Source of the DNA: Nematopogon swammerdamellus
Lineage: Eukaryota; Arthropoda; Insecta; Lepidoptera; Adelidae
NCBI GenBank assembly: GCA_946902875.1
Contig: OX336345.1
Location: 16,523,395-16,587,394, forward strand
Direction of reading: 5' to 3'
Length of the DNA stretch: 64,000 nt
A program made the translations under genes and the position numbers. The notes under the pieces were generated by a model. The model was not told the origin of the DNA. It was given only the letters and a program-made list of their open reading frames with translations, and did no database searches. The stretch's first letter is position 1. Each line of letters opens with the position of its first letter. Positions 32,505-42,866 of this stretch are shown piece after piece.

Positions 32505-32606
32505 CCCGACCAGGACTCGAACCTGGAACTCTGGCTTGAGCCACCATCATCATCATCATAAGCCCGTGTCGGTCCACTGCTGGACATAGGCCTATCCCAA
32601 AAATAG
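32505..32606 (-). repeat. tRNA-like head fragment plus RTE-like tail
   Basis: CCGACCAGGACTCGAACCTG contains an inverted B box. It is followed by (CAT)n and CCACTGCTGGACATAGGCCT. On the minus strand the latter encodes GLCPAVDRHGL, the end of an RTE-type ORF commonly seen in Lepidoptera. Confidence 0.5.
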
Positions 32607-32608
32607 GT

Positions 32609-33285
32609 AACGGCGCGCCAGGGGCGGCGCGGCGCGGCATGGGCGCAGAGGAGGGGAAAATGCCGCGTCTCTCGCCTCCCGCGGCCGGCCGCTCCTCTGC
32701 GCACCGCGCCCGTCTTGGCTCGCTTGTTTTTTAAACTTGCCGATGGATTTTTTGTTGGATTCTTTTGCAAATAATTTTCTTCAAAATTCTTAATCATAAT
32801 TGAACAATAAAAACGGACGGAGGAATTTTGCGGAACAGAGTTTCGGTCGTCACCTTGAAAAAAAATGATGCAAATAAAAAAGTTGTTGGATTCTAATGCT
32901 TATTGATGTACATAATAATACTAAGGTATATTCTAATTAAAGAACCGACTGAGCAATTTTGCCGAGAAAAATATAGTAAAAAAACACATTTTGTTTTTAA
33001 TTCACTATTTCCATATACAAAAAATGTTGGATTTTTTTACGTACGTATTCATATAAATAATACCTACCCTATGGCGAAGTAACTTTGGACGGAGCAATTT
33101 GTCTATAGGAGTTATATTAAATTTTCACTTTTCTTTGAATATACCCAACTTCCCGTAAAAAAAAATGTTGGATTATTTGTCAGTCGTAATTCCGAACATT
33201 ACTCCAAGATATTATCAAAGTTTCATTGACTGAGGAATTAATGTATGGGTCTCCATACATCAAAACTCCTGGTTGACTAGTGTAC
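32609..33285 (-). repeat. ~660 bp dispersed repeat, copy 2 (inverted)
   Basis: Reverse complement of 20866-21524 along almost its whole length, from the GC-rich GGCGCGCC end through the AATCCAAC repeats to CCCATACATTAATTCC. Identity looks above 90% by eye. A ~13-bp difference lies near 33250. Confidence 0.75.
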
Positions 33286-33430
33286 GTGTACGGATCACAA
33301 AGTGTGTGCGGTCTGGCACACTTCACGCATTCATGAATACTAGTATCCCAGTATCCGTTACAAAGTCCGGACAGACAATAGCTGTTGTTATGACAACCGG
33401 GGTCGAGCGTTGCAGCTTTCACGAGCTTTC
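33270..33430 (-). other. Cysteine-rich open frame, possible exon
   Basis: The minus frame gives DPGCHNNSYCLSGLCNGYWD, then TSIHECVKCARPHTLC and DPYTYTSQPGV. Six cysteines are spaced C-x5-C-x4-C-x10-C-x2-C-x6-C, as in small disulfide-rich domains. It is uninterrupted and does not look like repeat-derived peptide. It begins exactly where the 660-bp repeat ends. No signal peptide and no convincing splice sites were found. I do not recognise the family. It may be an exon, an exon fragment or chance. Confidence 0.3.
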
Positions 33431-33576
33431 GACATAGAATCGATAATATTTTTAATGGCACATAACTTTTTTATATATAGAACGTATTTGGCTATATGTA
33501 TGTAAATATGTAACTTGTAAGTATGTATGTAGGGAATGAATTTTGAATTTTTGTACCGTGCGTGGCCCGATGCTTG

Positions 33577-33830
33577 AAAATAATAACCCCACTGCATCTC
33601 TCCCCGCGCATGTCGTAATAAGTGAGGGCGACAGCCTAGTTACCTAGAGTTAGCCTAGAACCTTGGCTCGGCACGGTCCTTCCACAGTCATGCAGTAGAT
33701 AGATAGGTGCATAGATTTTGGTGCTTTTGATGCTTGTCCTAATAAGTTGCTAAGCGTGGTGGTCGGCGTTGTGCTGCGATTGTTCCGAGTTCTTGCGGCA
33801 CAAAAACGATTACTCTGTTTTCCCCGATTG
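33577..33830 (+). mobile_element. Modular SINE-like repeat (CCCCACTGCATCTC module)
   Basis: Reads TAACCCCACTGCATCTCTCC, CCGCGCATGTCGTAATAAGT, then CTAGTTACCTAGAG, CGGCACGGTCCTTCCACAG, ending near TACTCTGTTTTCCCCGATTG. It has the same blocks as 12118-12470 and 14793-15065 in opposite orientation. Confidence 0.65.
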
Positions 33831-34959
33831 TCGGTATGTATGTACATGTCCGTTGCATTTGCCTTCTCCCCCGCCACCGATCTGTGCCAGGCACGAGCGC
33901 GATGCGTGTCCTTTGTACCTGCTCACCGCCACCACCACCGTCCCCGCGGCCCGCCCCGCCCCGCCCCGGCAGTCACTGACAGAGTCACCGACCGTCATGA
34001 AACAAAAGCTCGCATTGACAACGGGGCGGAGGCGGCGACAGCGGCGCCTCTATCGGATTGATCCTTGATCCTTTGTCTCGTGATTAAATTTGTTTTTATT
34101 TCAAATAGAATAAATATAAATGGAGATTTTGACTACAATTTCAGATAGACGTGAATTATCTGTTTCATGCGATAATACAGAATGAATAATATTCGAGTGA
34201 CGTGATATTCGTATAGGCAAGAAACAATGTAAGTTTTTGTTTGAGTGTGCTTGTTGTTTATTTTTCCGTTTTCGCGTAGATCGGTATACATAATAGGCAC
34301 ATGAACAAATAGTTAAATATATTATACTTCTGCAGTAACTTTTTAGTACGTTCTCACAGAAAAAACAAGCTATGTGGAGAAAAAAAATATTATAAAACCC
34401 AGTTGCTATTTAATTTTCTTTTTATCTCCGGATGAAATTACAATAAACTAAAAAGATCTCTTTAATATATTCAAGGTTTTCAGAAGAAGAAAAAATAAAA
34501 ACTCTAGGATATCTCTACTCATCCGAAAGTTATGAAAACGTTTGTTTTGTAATTTATTTACCCAACTTCGGCTGTTCCAAGGGACGAGTTATTAAAAGTT
34601 CTTTTTGTGTAACTTTCAAGCGGAATCCAGGCATGTTTGAATTCGAAACTCTCTCCTCCATTACAAAGGCGCAAAGTCGTGTAAATGTGTTTAAATGGGT
34701 GTTAAATTTAGAACTTATTTTAATTTAGCAGGTGTAACAATAGTTAGGCTATATTTTTAGAGTACCTTTAAAGCGGGGTTTACTTAGATTTCTTTACTAT
34801 CTTTCTCTGTAAAATTTAATAATTTAGAGTTCTTATAGGTACACTAGAAAATCTGAAAGGGATTCATATTATTTTTCTTTGGTAGGAACCTTCAAAGTAA
34901 AAGGAGACTTAAGGTTTCTGTCGGCCATAAACAATTACTTCAGCTCAGACGGTCAGTCA
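33831..34959. other. No recognisable gene
   Basis: Starts with a GC-rich stretch (33900-34060, CCCGCCCCGCCCCGG) with overlapping frames of no known family. The rest is AT-rich. Confidence 0.45.
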
Positions 34960-35045
34960 ATCGGCGTGTAGGCGTCCACTGCTGGACATACGTCTCTCCA
35001 CCAGTCCTCCCGGCCTTCAGCAGTACGGAACCACTGTTTTTCGCC
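34960..35045 (-). mobile_element. RTE-type LINE ORF terminus
   Basis: The minus strand encodes WFRTAEGREDWWRDVCPAVD, ending AYTPID and a stop. The same ending (LCPTVDAYTLTD) closes the larger copy at 41160-41523. Only the last ~30 codons remain. Confidence 0.6.
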
Positions 35046-35104
35046 GGGGGTCTGTACGGGTCTCTAAATTTTGCGGAAGGTCAGAGCTGAGGGCGAATTT
35101 GGAA

Positions 35105-35290
35105 AAAAAAATTTGGGTTCCGTATCTCAAAAGAGGAAACAACTGAACCCTTATAGGATCACTGTCGTGTTTGTCATGTCTGTCCGTTTGTCACAGCTTA
35201 TTTTATTCGAATCTAGTGGACATCTGTCAATGTCAAAAAGTGTGAAATTCTCCGCGCGAGTTCGGCTCGCATTTGACCGCTTTTTTTTTC
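35105..35290. mobile_element. Lepidopteran GGTTCCGT / CGAGT..CTCGC repeat
   Basis: GGGTTCCGTATCTCAAAAG, CCCTTATAGGATCACTGTCG, then CGCGCGAGTTCGGCTCGCAT and a T-run. It is a variant of the element at 5943-6180. Confidence 0.65.
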
Positions 35291-35433
35291 AGAGTTTCCT
35301 CACATTTCTTCTCTATCTCTACATTTTATAAATTCGATATCCCTCATCTGCGTCTATTAATCTTTATTTATTTGTCACTTTTATATGTATTCACATATAC
35401 TTCGAGATCGGCTCGATATATTTATATATTTAT

Positions 35434-35489
35434 ACTCGAGATATATTTGTATATTATACTCGAGATATATTTGTATATTATACTCGAGA
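35434..35489. repeat. 24-bp tandem repeat (ACTCGAGATATATTTGTATA)
   Basis: ACTCGAG recurs at 35434, 35458 and 35482. Two full units plus a partial one. TA-rich. Confidence 0.85.
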
Positions 35490-35716
35490 ACGGCTCTCGG
35501 CTTATCCGATTTAGGTGCGGATTATGATCGGAGAACGGCTTAACCGATTTAGATGCGTTTTTCACCACATACATAGTATCACCTTGCTTGTTATAGATTG
35601 GCTTATTAAAATCACGATACCATTAACGTGAGCGGAGCCGCGCGCACAGTTCCTTACTTATGCAATAATTTGTTTGACAGCTTGAAACTGAATTACCTAT
35701 GCAAAACGCTACTGTA

Positions 35717-35909
35717 CCCTAATCACGAGATTTAACCTACTACGCTACGCTACGCCGCCGCCGTGTTCTCCGCATCATTTTGTATGGAGAAACGAAGTTC
35801 GCAAATCTATCATTAGAGGCGCTGCTCCGTTTCTCCATACAAAATGATGCGGAGAACACGGCGCGGCGTAGCGTAGCGTAGCGTAGTAGGTTAAATCTCG
35901 TGATTAGGG
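35717..35909. mobile_element. Foldback MITE, TA target, copy 1
   Basis: Nearly the whole 193 bp folds on itself. The left arm starts CCCTAATCACGAGATTTAAC, continues through ACGCTACGC repeats, and contains CCGCATCATTTTGTATGGAG. The right arm is the complement. TA flanks both ends (35715-35716 and 35910-35911). A loop of about 34 bp holds AAATCTATCATTAGAGG. Copy 2 at 56454-56625 has the same arms with the loop inverted. No coding capacity. Confidence 0.85.
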
Positions 35910-36088
35910 TACTGTTCCTATAGGTATGTATATTTACTACGCTCTCTGACTAAAATATGATGTCGTTACCCTTTCTATAGAATGCGCCAAAACAGCCAGA
36001 CGTCATTTATATTTAAGTAAATGGTAAAACTTTGAGGCGCTAACGCGGGAAAGCAAAGGCTATTGACATTCGAGTGGAATGTACTCGC

Positions 36089-36437
36089 ACAGACCGACAC
36101 ACTTTACTAGGCATCCGCTCGAACAGTAACTAAACGCCCCACCTTAAAATTTTATTTCTGCTCACAGAGATGAAATGTGAAAAAAAACCGGCCAAGTGCG
36201 AGTCGAACTCGCGCACCGAGGGTTCCGTATCGCCGTGTCATGGTCGGCTTTCTTTACAAACTAACCCTTAGCACACTTCTGTACTATAGAAAGGAAAATA
36301 TTATGCAATATAATTAGATAACTTACATTTGACATATTGTACATAGATAATACATATAACGTATAAAATATTGTCTTCAGTGAGCGATCAAGACAACGCC
36401 GAATTCGCCGGGTGCCTAGTAAAGTGTGTCGGTCTGT
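36089..36437. repeat. Perfect 25-bp inverted repeat, 299-bp spacer
   Basis: ACAGACCGACACACTTTACT+AGGCA at 36089-36113 is exactly complementary to 36413-36437. Outer ATGTAC motifs also pair, with a 4-bp insertion on the left. The spacer includes the short repeat at 36178. This may be a MITE with long ends. No target duplication was identified. Confidence 0.7.
36178..36245. mobile_element. Terminus of the GGTTCCGT repeat
   Basis: AAAAAACCGGCCAAGTGCGA, GTCGAACTCGCGCACCGAGG, GTTCCGTAT. This is only the terminus of the family described at 5943. Confidence 0.75.
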
Positions 36438-36441
36438 ACAT

Positions 36442-36954
36442 ATTATTATAATGTTACAGAATCGGCTCAGTCGCTTACGGCCGATTAAACCACTTTCGGA
36501 TAAAACGTAGTTGTCAATTAACTCCTGCAAAATAAGAAATGTCACTTTAACGGACAAATAATTGTTGGACGAGGTTTTAACGGAAGGTGGTGAAAACAGC
36601 CATTCGCAGAGTTTCGATGAAATTAAATTGAAAAAAAAAACCAATGAAACATACATTACATATTGGTATTAGCGTGTATTAGTCACAACTCACACGCAAT
36701 GCTCACTGTTTGTCGACATACGAGCACTTGCAAGTGAACAAACAGACAAAAACTAACATTGTATACTACTTAAAATAAATAACATTAGGTCACCACTGTG
36801 ATAACAGTTGGATTTTTTTTAATAAATGAAAAAAGAGAAGAAAATAATAACAATGAAATAATATTCATTTAAATAATAATTTGATAATAATTAAAAATAG
36901 AAATTGAGAATACTCACTGAGGCGTATAGGGACCGCCGCGCCGCCGCCGCGCCG
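36442..36954. other. No recognisable gene
   Basis: A 131-codon minus frame (36261-36656) overlaps the inverted-repeat element and resembles nothing. The rest is AT-rich. Confidence 0.45.
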
Positions 36955-37140
36955 TGCCCGGGCGTATTTCAAGCACCGGATCAGCCTGGCGATCCAGAGG
37001 GGGAACGCCGCTTCAGTCATCATAGGGACTATACTAATGGTCCCTGGACGATTGTTTTTATTTATAGTTAAATTTAATTTTATAGTTAATTTAGTTATTT
37101 TTAGGCCTAGATTTAATATGTAAAAAAAAAACTACGTAGT
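36955..37140 (+). pseudogene. Retroelement ORF C-terminal scrap (AIQRGNAASV)
   Basis: KHRISLAIQRGNAASVI is preceded by a GC-rich stretch and followed by a short UTR-like tail ending in an A-run near 37130. The motif closes a widespread animal retroelement-associated ORF, also present at 50858-51400. Only about 20 codons are recognisable. Confidence 0.6.
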
Positions 37141-37862
37141 GGTCCAATAACAAATGTATGTATGTATATGTATGTAATTTCTGTACGTATCTAGCCAAGA
37201 TTGTAAATGTGCTCAGGTTTTTCTCTGAAAACTCCACCGAAAATGTCTCACCAGACAGAAGACAGAAATATAATAACAAGAGCAATTACCTTAATTCTAA
37301 TGTATCGCCTAGCTTAAGAAATAATAAAGGTGACGGAGATTGAGGTAAAAAGATTCAGCGAAAATTTAATTGGAATAAAAAATTATAACATCTTACTCAG
37401 TCGCGACGCGACTGTTGGCAGAGCATCACGTCTGGGGTGGGTCGGGGCGAGTGTCCCTGAATATTGCATGAGGCGGGATTGTCGGCAGCTGCTCGCGAAA
37501 TATCAACTTAAATAATGAATCATTAAGCCATCGTCATCCTTGTTGGCTGCCTTCGGAGGTTTTCTTTACAACTGCGCTGAATGTTGTATGAGATGACACT
37601 GTCTCGTATTTGATGTAATAATTCGCTAATGCTTCTTTCTTACACGTTTTACTCGATTTCCCCCACTTTATTTTCCCCGCAGCTGGACTCATATTTGTCC
37701 TGGCTTCTCATTTTCTGTATCGAGCGTGATTTCACATATCTGCACCACTTGAGAAGAACCAGGCTATCACAAGAAAATAGAACGAATTAAATCGAATCGT
37801 TAGTTTTCGAGTTACAAACACACATAGGTGCCAAAACTATCGCGCGCTACTTGCGCGTTATA
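37141..37862. other. No recognisable gene
   Basis: Mixed composition with a (TGTA)n stretch near 37155-37175. No supported coding frame. Confidence 0.45.
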
Positions 37863-38540
37863 CAGGGTGTCCCAGAAACCGACGATAATCCTTTAACAGG
37901 AGATAGGGCTGCTAATTACCTCTCTGAATATCTAATTTTAGGTTTAGTAAAAATGGCTTAGTTTTTGAGATATTGTCATTTTTGTAAAAATCCAAAATTT
38001 TCTCCCTCAGCTCATTTTTTTAAACGCCACAAGTACAAATGTAAGATTTTCTTAAATCTAGTTTTTGTCAAATATTCCTGAAAAGTAAGGCTTTTACACG
38101 GTATAATTTATTTTTTCATGTTTAATCCTGTTTAGCTGAAAAACGACTTAAGAGCTACATGTTAAAAAAATTTCAGCCTCATCCCTTGAGTTTGGCCCTT
38201 CGCGGTGAAAAAAAAAATTACTACACTAAAGTGGCATTATGCAACAAAAATACGCCCATCTAATGAAGTTTTTAAAATCGTACATCACTTACCGATTTGC
38301 CCAATAATTTATGAGATATTGTTATTTAACTGCAAAAAGACCTCGGAATTTGATAACTGTTCTACCAACTACGAATTGGAATAAAATAAACACTTGAAGT
38401 AATTGGTCTTTATTAACCTGTTATAGTAGATGTTCAAATTGTTTACAACCTGCACAAATGCTAGCTCGACATCTTCTCACAAATTCCCGGTTGATGCGTC
38501 GAGCAAGTACTCGATGAAAGTGCAGATACGTCCACCTATG

Positions 38541-38697
38541 CTATGTAAATAGTTTGTGTTTTCCGTCCAGTTGACTATAGTCGGCACGACCGAAGGGAAG
38601 CGCTGACGTGGCACCAAGTTCACCTGGTGTTATGGGCTGACATCCCGGATGTTGTAGGTGATGTAGCCAACCATGTCAGTTTACATAAAAAAAAAAA
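38541..38697 (+). mobile_element. SINE family B 3' half in left palindrome arm
   Basis: GTAAATAGTTTGTGTTTTCC, GTTATGGGCTGACATC, GATGTTGTAGGTGATGTAGC and a poly(A). 5'-truncated. It interrupts the mariner-like sequence at the same place as the mirror copy. Confidence 0.85.
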
Positions 38698-38699
38698 CC

Positions 38700-39020
38700 T
38701 GCGCTACTGCCGTAATTATTTCTTTGAGCTCTATCAAGTTTTTCACCGGTTTCCCGTAAACTTTTTCTTTTAAATAGCCCCAATAATAAAAATCTAACGG
38801 ATTTAAATCCGGATACCTATACGTCCGATCCATCTGTGGGGATATGCTTTGTCTAAAAAATTACGCACTTCTCTAGCGTAATGGGCTGGGCAGCCATCAT
38901 TTTGCAACCACCTCCGTATGGTACATCTTCTAAAAGGCTCTGAAGCTCCTGTTGCAGAAACTCAAGATAATTCGCCCGTTTAAAGTCTCTACAATTCAAC
39001 GGGCGTCTTGTGGCCTCCTA
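38700..39020 (-). pseudogene. Tc1/mariner-superfamily transposase fragment (minus)
   Basis: Read from 39020 downward: ANYLEFLQQELQSLLEDVPYG, then after a frameshift a CPAHY-type motif (the second catalytic Asp region, 'NDG..PAHYARE'), HRWIGR, and the C-terminal LDFYYWGYLKEKVYGK. The order matches the last third of mariner-like transposases ('DGAPAHY...RSPDLNPLDFFLWG'). Several shifts and stops make it inactive. Confidence 0.75.
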
Positions 39021-39063
39021 GCCACTTGCATCCCCACAGATAGACCGGACGTCTAGATCACCG

Positions 39064-39174
39064 GATTTAAATCCGTTAGATTTTTATTATTGGGGCTATT
39101 TAAAAGAAAAAGTTTACGGGAAACCGGTGGAAAACTTGATAGAGCTCAAAGAAAGAATTAAGGCAGTAGCTCAG
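39064..39174 (+). pseudogene. Transposase C-terminus, inverted duplicate (plus)
   Basis: DLNPLDFYYWGYLKEKVYGK then PVENLIELKERIKAVAQ, open without stops. It is the mirror copy of the fragment ending near 38700 on the minus strand. NPLDFxxWG is the diagnostic mariner/IS630 C-terminal motif. Confidence 0.8.
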
Positions 39175-39188
39175 GTTCTTTTTAATAT

Positions 39189-39454
39189 TTTTTTTTTTTA
39201 TGGAAACTGACACGGTTGGCTAAATCACCGTGATGACAGCCCATAACACCGGGTGAACTAGGTGCTATGTCAGTGCTTCCCTTCATTTCGCAAAATTATG
39301 TAAACTGTCATGGTTGGCTACATCACCTACAACATCCGTGATGTCAGCCCATAACACCGGGTGAACTTGGTGCCACGTCAGTGCTTCCCTTCGGTCGTGC
39401 CGGCTACACTCAACTCAACTGGACGGAAAACACAAACTACATAGCATAGGTGGA
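39189..39454 (-). mobile_element. SINE family B 3' halves in right palindrome arm (tandem pair)
   Basis: Two successive minus-strand copies (39189-39296 and 39297-39454), each with the ACTG-CA-GGTTGGCTA tail end and CCCATAACACCGGGTGAAC. The left arm has only one copy, so the second partial one arose by duplication or nested insertion after, or with, the palindrome. Confidence 0.75.
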
Positions 39455-40093
39455 CGTATCTGCACTTGCATCGAGTACTTGCTCGACGCATCAACCGGGC
39501 ATGAGAAGATGTCGAGCTAGCATTTGTGCAGGTGGTAAACAATTTGAACATCTACTTTAACAGGTTAATAAAGACCAATTAACTTCAAGTGTTTATTTTA
39601 TTCCAATGTGTACTTGGTAGAACAGTTATCAAATTCCGAGGTCCTTTTGCAGTTAAATAACAATATCTCATAAATTATTGGGCAAATCGGTAAGTGATGT
39701 ACCATTTTAAAAACTACATTAGATGGACGTATTAGTAATTTTTTTTTTCACCGCGAAGGGCCAAACTCAAGGGATGAGCCTGAAAAAATTTTAATATGTG
39801 GCTCTTAAGTCGTTTTTCAGCTAAACAGGATTAAACATGAAAAAATAAATTATACCGTGTGAAAGCCTTACTTTTCAGAAATATTTGACAAAAACTAGAT
39901 TTAAGAAAATCTTACATTTGTACTTGTGGCATTTAAAAAAATGAGCTGAGGGAGAAAATTCTGGATTTTTACAAAAATGACCATATCTCAAAAACTAAGC
40001 CATTTTTACTAAACCTAAAATTAGATATTCTGAGAGGTAATTAGCAGCCCTATCTCCTGTTAAAGGATTATCGTCGGTTTCTGGGACACCCTG

Positions 40094-41159
40094 TATATGT
40101 ATAAGCCTTTCGACTAAATTCTTCTTGTATTTAGTTAAAATTTTATGAAAACAGTATGGGTGCTGAGGTAACTGCGATGGGAGCATCAGAGGCCTTTCGG
40201 CTCATAAGGACCACTTTCCAAAACGTCCACTTCCCAAAACGTCACTAGACCACAGAGGCGGTTCAATTCAATCACTTCAATTGTCTCAACAAAAAATTTA
40301 GTGTTCCCAAAGATGATCGATCACAGAACCACTAATCAAGTTGAAGGGTGGGATCGACGCCTCTGAACCCGTATTCCACAAACTCCCAAACTATTTCTGT
40401 TTTTCGATATCAAGATAAGAAATTAAAACAAAGCCTTTTTGATGAAACAAAAAAAAGACAGAAGAAATGCTGATATTACATTTGATCAAAAATATCGCAC
40501 CTAAAAAACTTAAAGAAAAAAAAAACATTTAGAAGAAAATAATTTACTCGAGACTGAATTCGAAATCAAAATCTAAGGCAAAACACTAAATTATCTTTGA
40601 ATGTCTTTAGTCTTAATGTACCCGACAGCAATAAACGGCCAAATCCGCCTCACCTCCCGAAACCACGCTCGGTGAAACACCATACCAGCAAACGCGAACT
40701 ATAGAAGCGCTACCCAGCTAGTTAATACGACGTTTGACTACCAGCAACTAGGAGCAGGGCGGCAGGTGAAAGTGAGGGCGCCCCGGGTGGAGGAGGGGAA
40801 GCGCTTCGGGGCTGGAGTTATTAATTAAGAGCGGTAGCTTTGATCGGCGAGCGGCACTAATCCGCTGATCACTCATCTACCCAGCCGCCTCTATCCGGCG
40901 AGCCAGTGTTGCTTTCTCCTTGAATCTACAGTTTATTGTTGCTTCCGTGACATAATGTCTGCTATTGAGATAAGTTCGTACCCGGCAGTTGGACTATTTT
41001 AAGGACTAAAAGTACGAAAAAGATTTCAACGGTTTTCACAATCAAACAATTTTTCCCGTATAACTATAAAATGGATCATTGAAGTACATTTGATTATCTT
41101 TCTAAAGACTACAACTGTAAATAATGTGCTATATATATAAGTACTATGTATAAATACAC
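40094..41159. other. No recognisable gene
   Basis: AT-rich, with a GC-rich patch at 40755-40815. No supported frame. Confidence 0.45.
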
Positions 41160-41523
41160 ATATGTACGTGAAAGTTCCCCAGGGAGCAATGGAGCGAGCC
41201 ATACTGACTATATCGCTGCCTGATATGGTGCGTAACGAGGCAATCCGCCAACGCACCAAAGTAGTCTGTATTGGACACCGAGTGGCTAAGCTCAAGTGGC
41301 AGTGGGCTAGGCACATCAGCCGACGAGACGAAGATCGTTGGAGTAACCGCGTCCCACACTGGCGGCCGTGGTTAGGGAAACGCAGCGTGAGAAGACCACG
41401 GTGGGACGTCGAATCATGTACGTCGGCAGTGGTACGGAAGCAACCGCTAAAGTCGGGAGGACTGGAGGAAAATTGGAGAGGCCTATGTCCAACAGTGGAC
41501 GCATACACGCTGACTGACTGACA
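41160..41523 (+). pseudogene. RTE-clade LINE ORF C-terminus
   Basis: A 119-codon frame opens with GAMERAILTISLPDMVRNEA, then IRQRTKV, RVAKLKWQWARHISRRDEDR, GKRSVRRPRWDV and GLCPTVDAYTLTD. The order 'RQRT.V..IAQRVAKLKWQWAGHIARR..D.RW...GKRSVGRP' is the hallmark end of RTE-like reverse transcriptase proteins in Lepidoptera. The last 119 codons are uninterrupted; everything upstream is missing. Confidence 0.8.
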
Positions 41524-42013
41524 TGTACGTACAAATATAAAAGACAATTTTATTATTGGAATTAAAATTATGTCAACTATTTCTTCAGGTTTTTGCCCCC
41601 AGTTGATTCGCAGTATTTTTCGTATTCCACAAGATGAGTAATAATTTTAGCATAATAATCTAGAGTGTATCGACACAAACGAATGGGGAGCCAGTGAGTC
41701 AGTCGTGACAATCACCTTTCAATTGTCTTTTTTTGTATTCTCGACATTCTCAGACGGTCACTGACACAAAAATATTATAAAATGAAGCTGAATCACCCCA
41801 CAATAAAACATTAATTTGAAGTCTTCCATCTTTAATTGATATTTATTTCTACTTCTTATAAAAGGGAACGTCTGTCTGTATGTATTGTATATTTGAGGTA
41901 AACTTCGGAAGTAAACCGGTTCAGTAAACCACTGAATAGATTTTGATTTCTTTGAACTTTTTTCCACCAATGTAAAGAGTAGTTCTTGAGGCTCACTATA
42001 GACTATATATATA
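41524..42013. other. No recognisable gene
   Basis: AT-rich. A 100-codon minus frame (41758-42060) runs into the adjacent MITE and is not supported. Confidence 0.45.
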
Positions 42014-42346
42014 CAGGTGTTGTAACGGCCAGTACATTCGCCAACAATTCGCCAGCGCAATCCTCATGTTTTTCCGAGAGAAAAAAGGAAATAAAGTTTT
42101 TCTCTAAAGTGTCTAGCACACTCTCTCCGCGCAGTCGTCCCTGCTCGCTCACTCACCGCGCGATTTTCATTCCCACGTTCGTGCGGAACATTAGATCCTT
42201 TTACACTAAATAAATCAATTAGTTTGTATGAAAACTATAACTTTTTATGTAAAGGGAATTCAGAAAAAAGTAATCGGACTTTTTTGTTACTATTGATCCC
42301 AATAATCATTTCCTAAATTTAATGTAGTAGCCGTTACAACAGCCTG
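42014..42346. mobile_element. 333-bp MITE, TA target, CAGGCTGTTGTAACGGC ends
   Basis: The left end reads CAGG-TGTTGTAACGGCCAGT; the complement of the right end reads CAGGCTGTTGTAACGGCTAC. TA lies outside both. The interior is non-coding. This fits a Tc1/mariner-related MITE. Confidence 0.7.
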
Positions 42347-42725
42347 TATAGAAGTTTCAGGACACATTTTGTCAACACACACGACACAATCGGTGGCCGC
42401 AGTATGGCCTCGATCCGCCCTTGTCGCATCAAGCGGATTATCGGCCAAGCGAAGTGCTGACGGCTAGCGACCACGCTCTACGTAATAGGATTACAGCGGC
42501 TAGGCTGCAGCGATCAAGGGCGGAGCCGATCAAGGGTGTCGACGATCAAGGGCGACGCAGCGGACTTTGTGACGGAGCCAACTCTAAACTTCCGCCACAG
42601 GTGAACAATCGGTTCCCTTAGCGTGTTTTAAAGGCACTACCACGGCCGTTGCTCTGATGAATAGGAATCACTTCTTTTTTATAACAAAACAGCTTTACTC
42701 ACCGTTGTTCCGAGCTATGTTGCTC

Positions 42726-42763
42726 GACGTTTCGGGCCAAGCGTATGGCCCATCCTCATGAGC
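42726..42763 (-). ncRNA. Hammerhead-like ribozyme motif of PLE (degenerate)
   Basis: The minus strand reads CTCATGAGGAT, GGGCCA, a 6-nt loop, TGGCCC, GAAACGTC. This fits the hammerhead layout: CUGAUGA core, stem II (a perfect 6-bp GGGCCA/TGGCCC), GAAA core, then GUC. The first core has one change (CUGAUGA to CUCAUGA) at a catalytic position, so activity is doubtful. PLEs are known to carry hammerhead motifs in this region. Confidence 0.45.
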
Positions 42764-42866
42764 ACTCTGCCTGGTGCGACGGTTGGCAGAGAACTGTCAG
42801 ATCTCCGTCCGTCGTTAACGAAGATTGTAGCTGTGGCCAGTGCGGGTAGTTTCCGTAGACGAGGGT

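Larger units (their letters stand above)
37863..40093. mobile_element. Mariner-like element rearranged into a 2.2-kb palindrome
   Basis: Both ends read CAGGGTGTCCCAGAAACCGA, flanked by TA. The left arm (37863-38846) and right arm (39027-40093) are inverted copies of about 1 kb around a 180-bp spacer. Each arm contains the same SINE tail and the same transposase C-terminus. The spacer and left arm together hold the transposase 3' half on the minus strand. The right arm is therefore best explained as an inverted duplication of the 3' half that replaced the 5' half. Confidence 0.85.

Noticed and set aside
36261..36656. 131-codon minus-strand open frame
   Set aside because: Overlaps one arm of the 36089-36437 inverted repeat and continues into AT-rich sequence; no recognisable motif.
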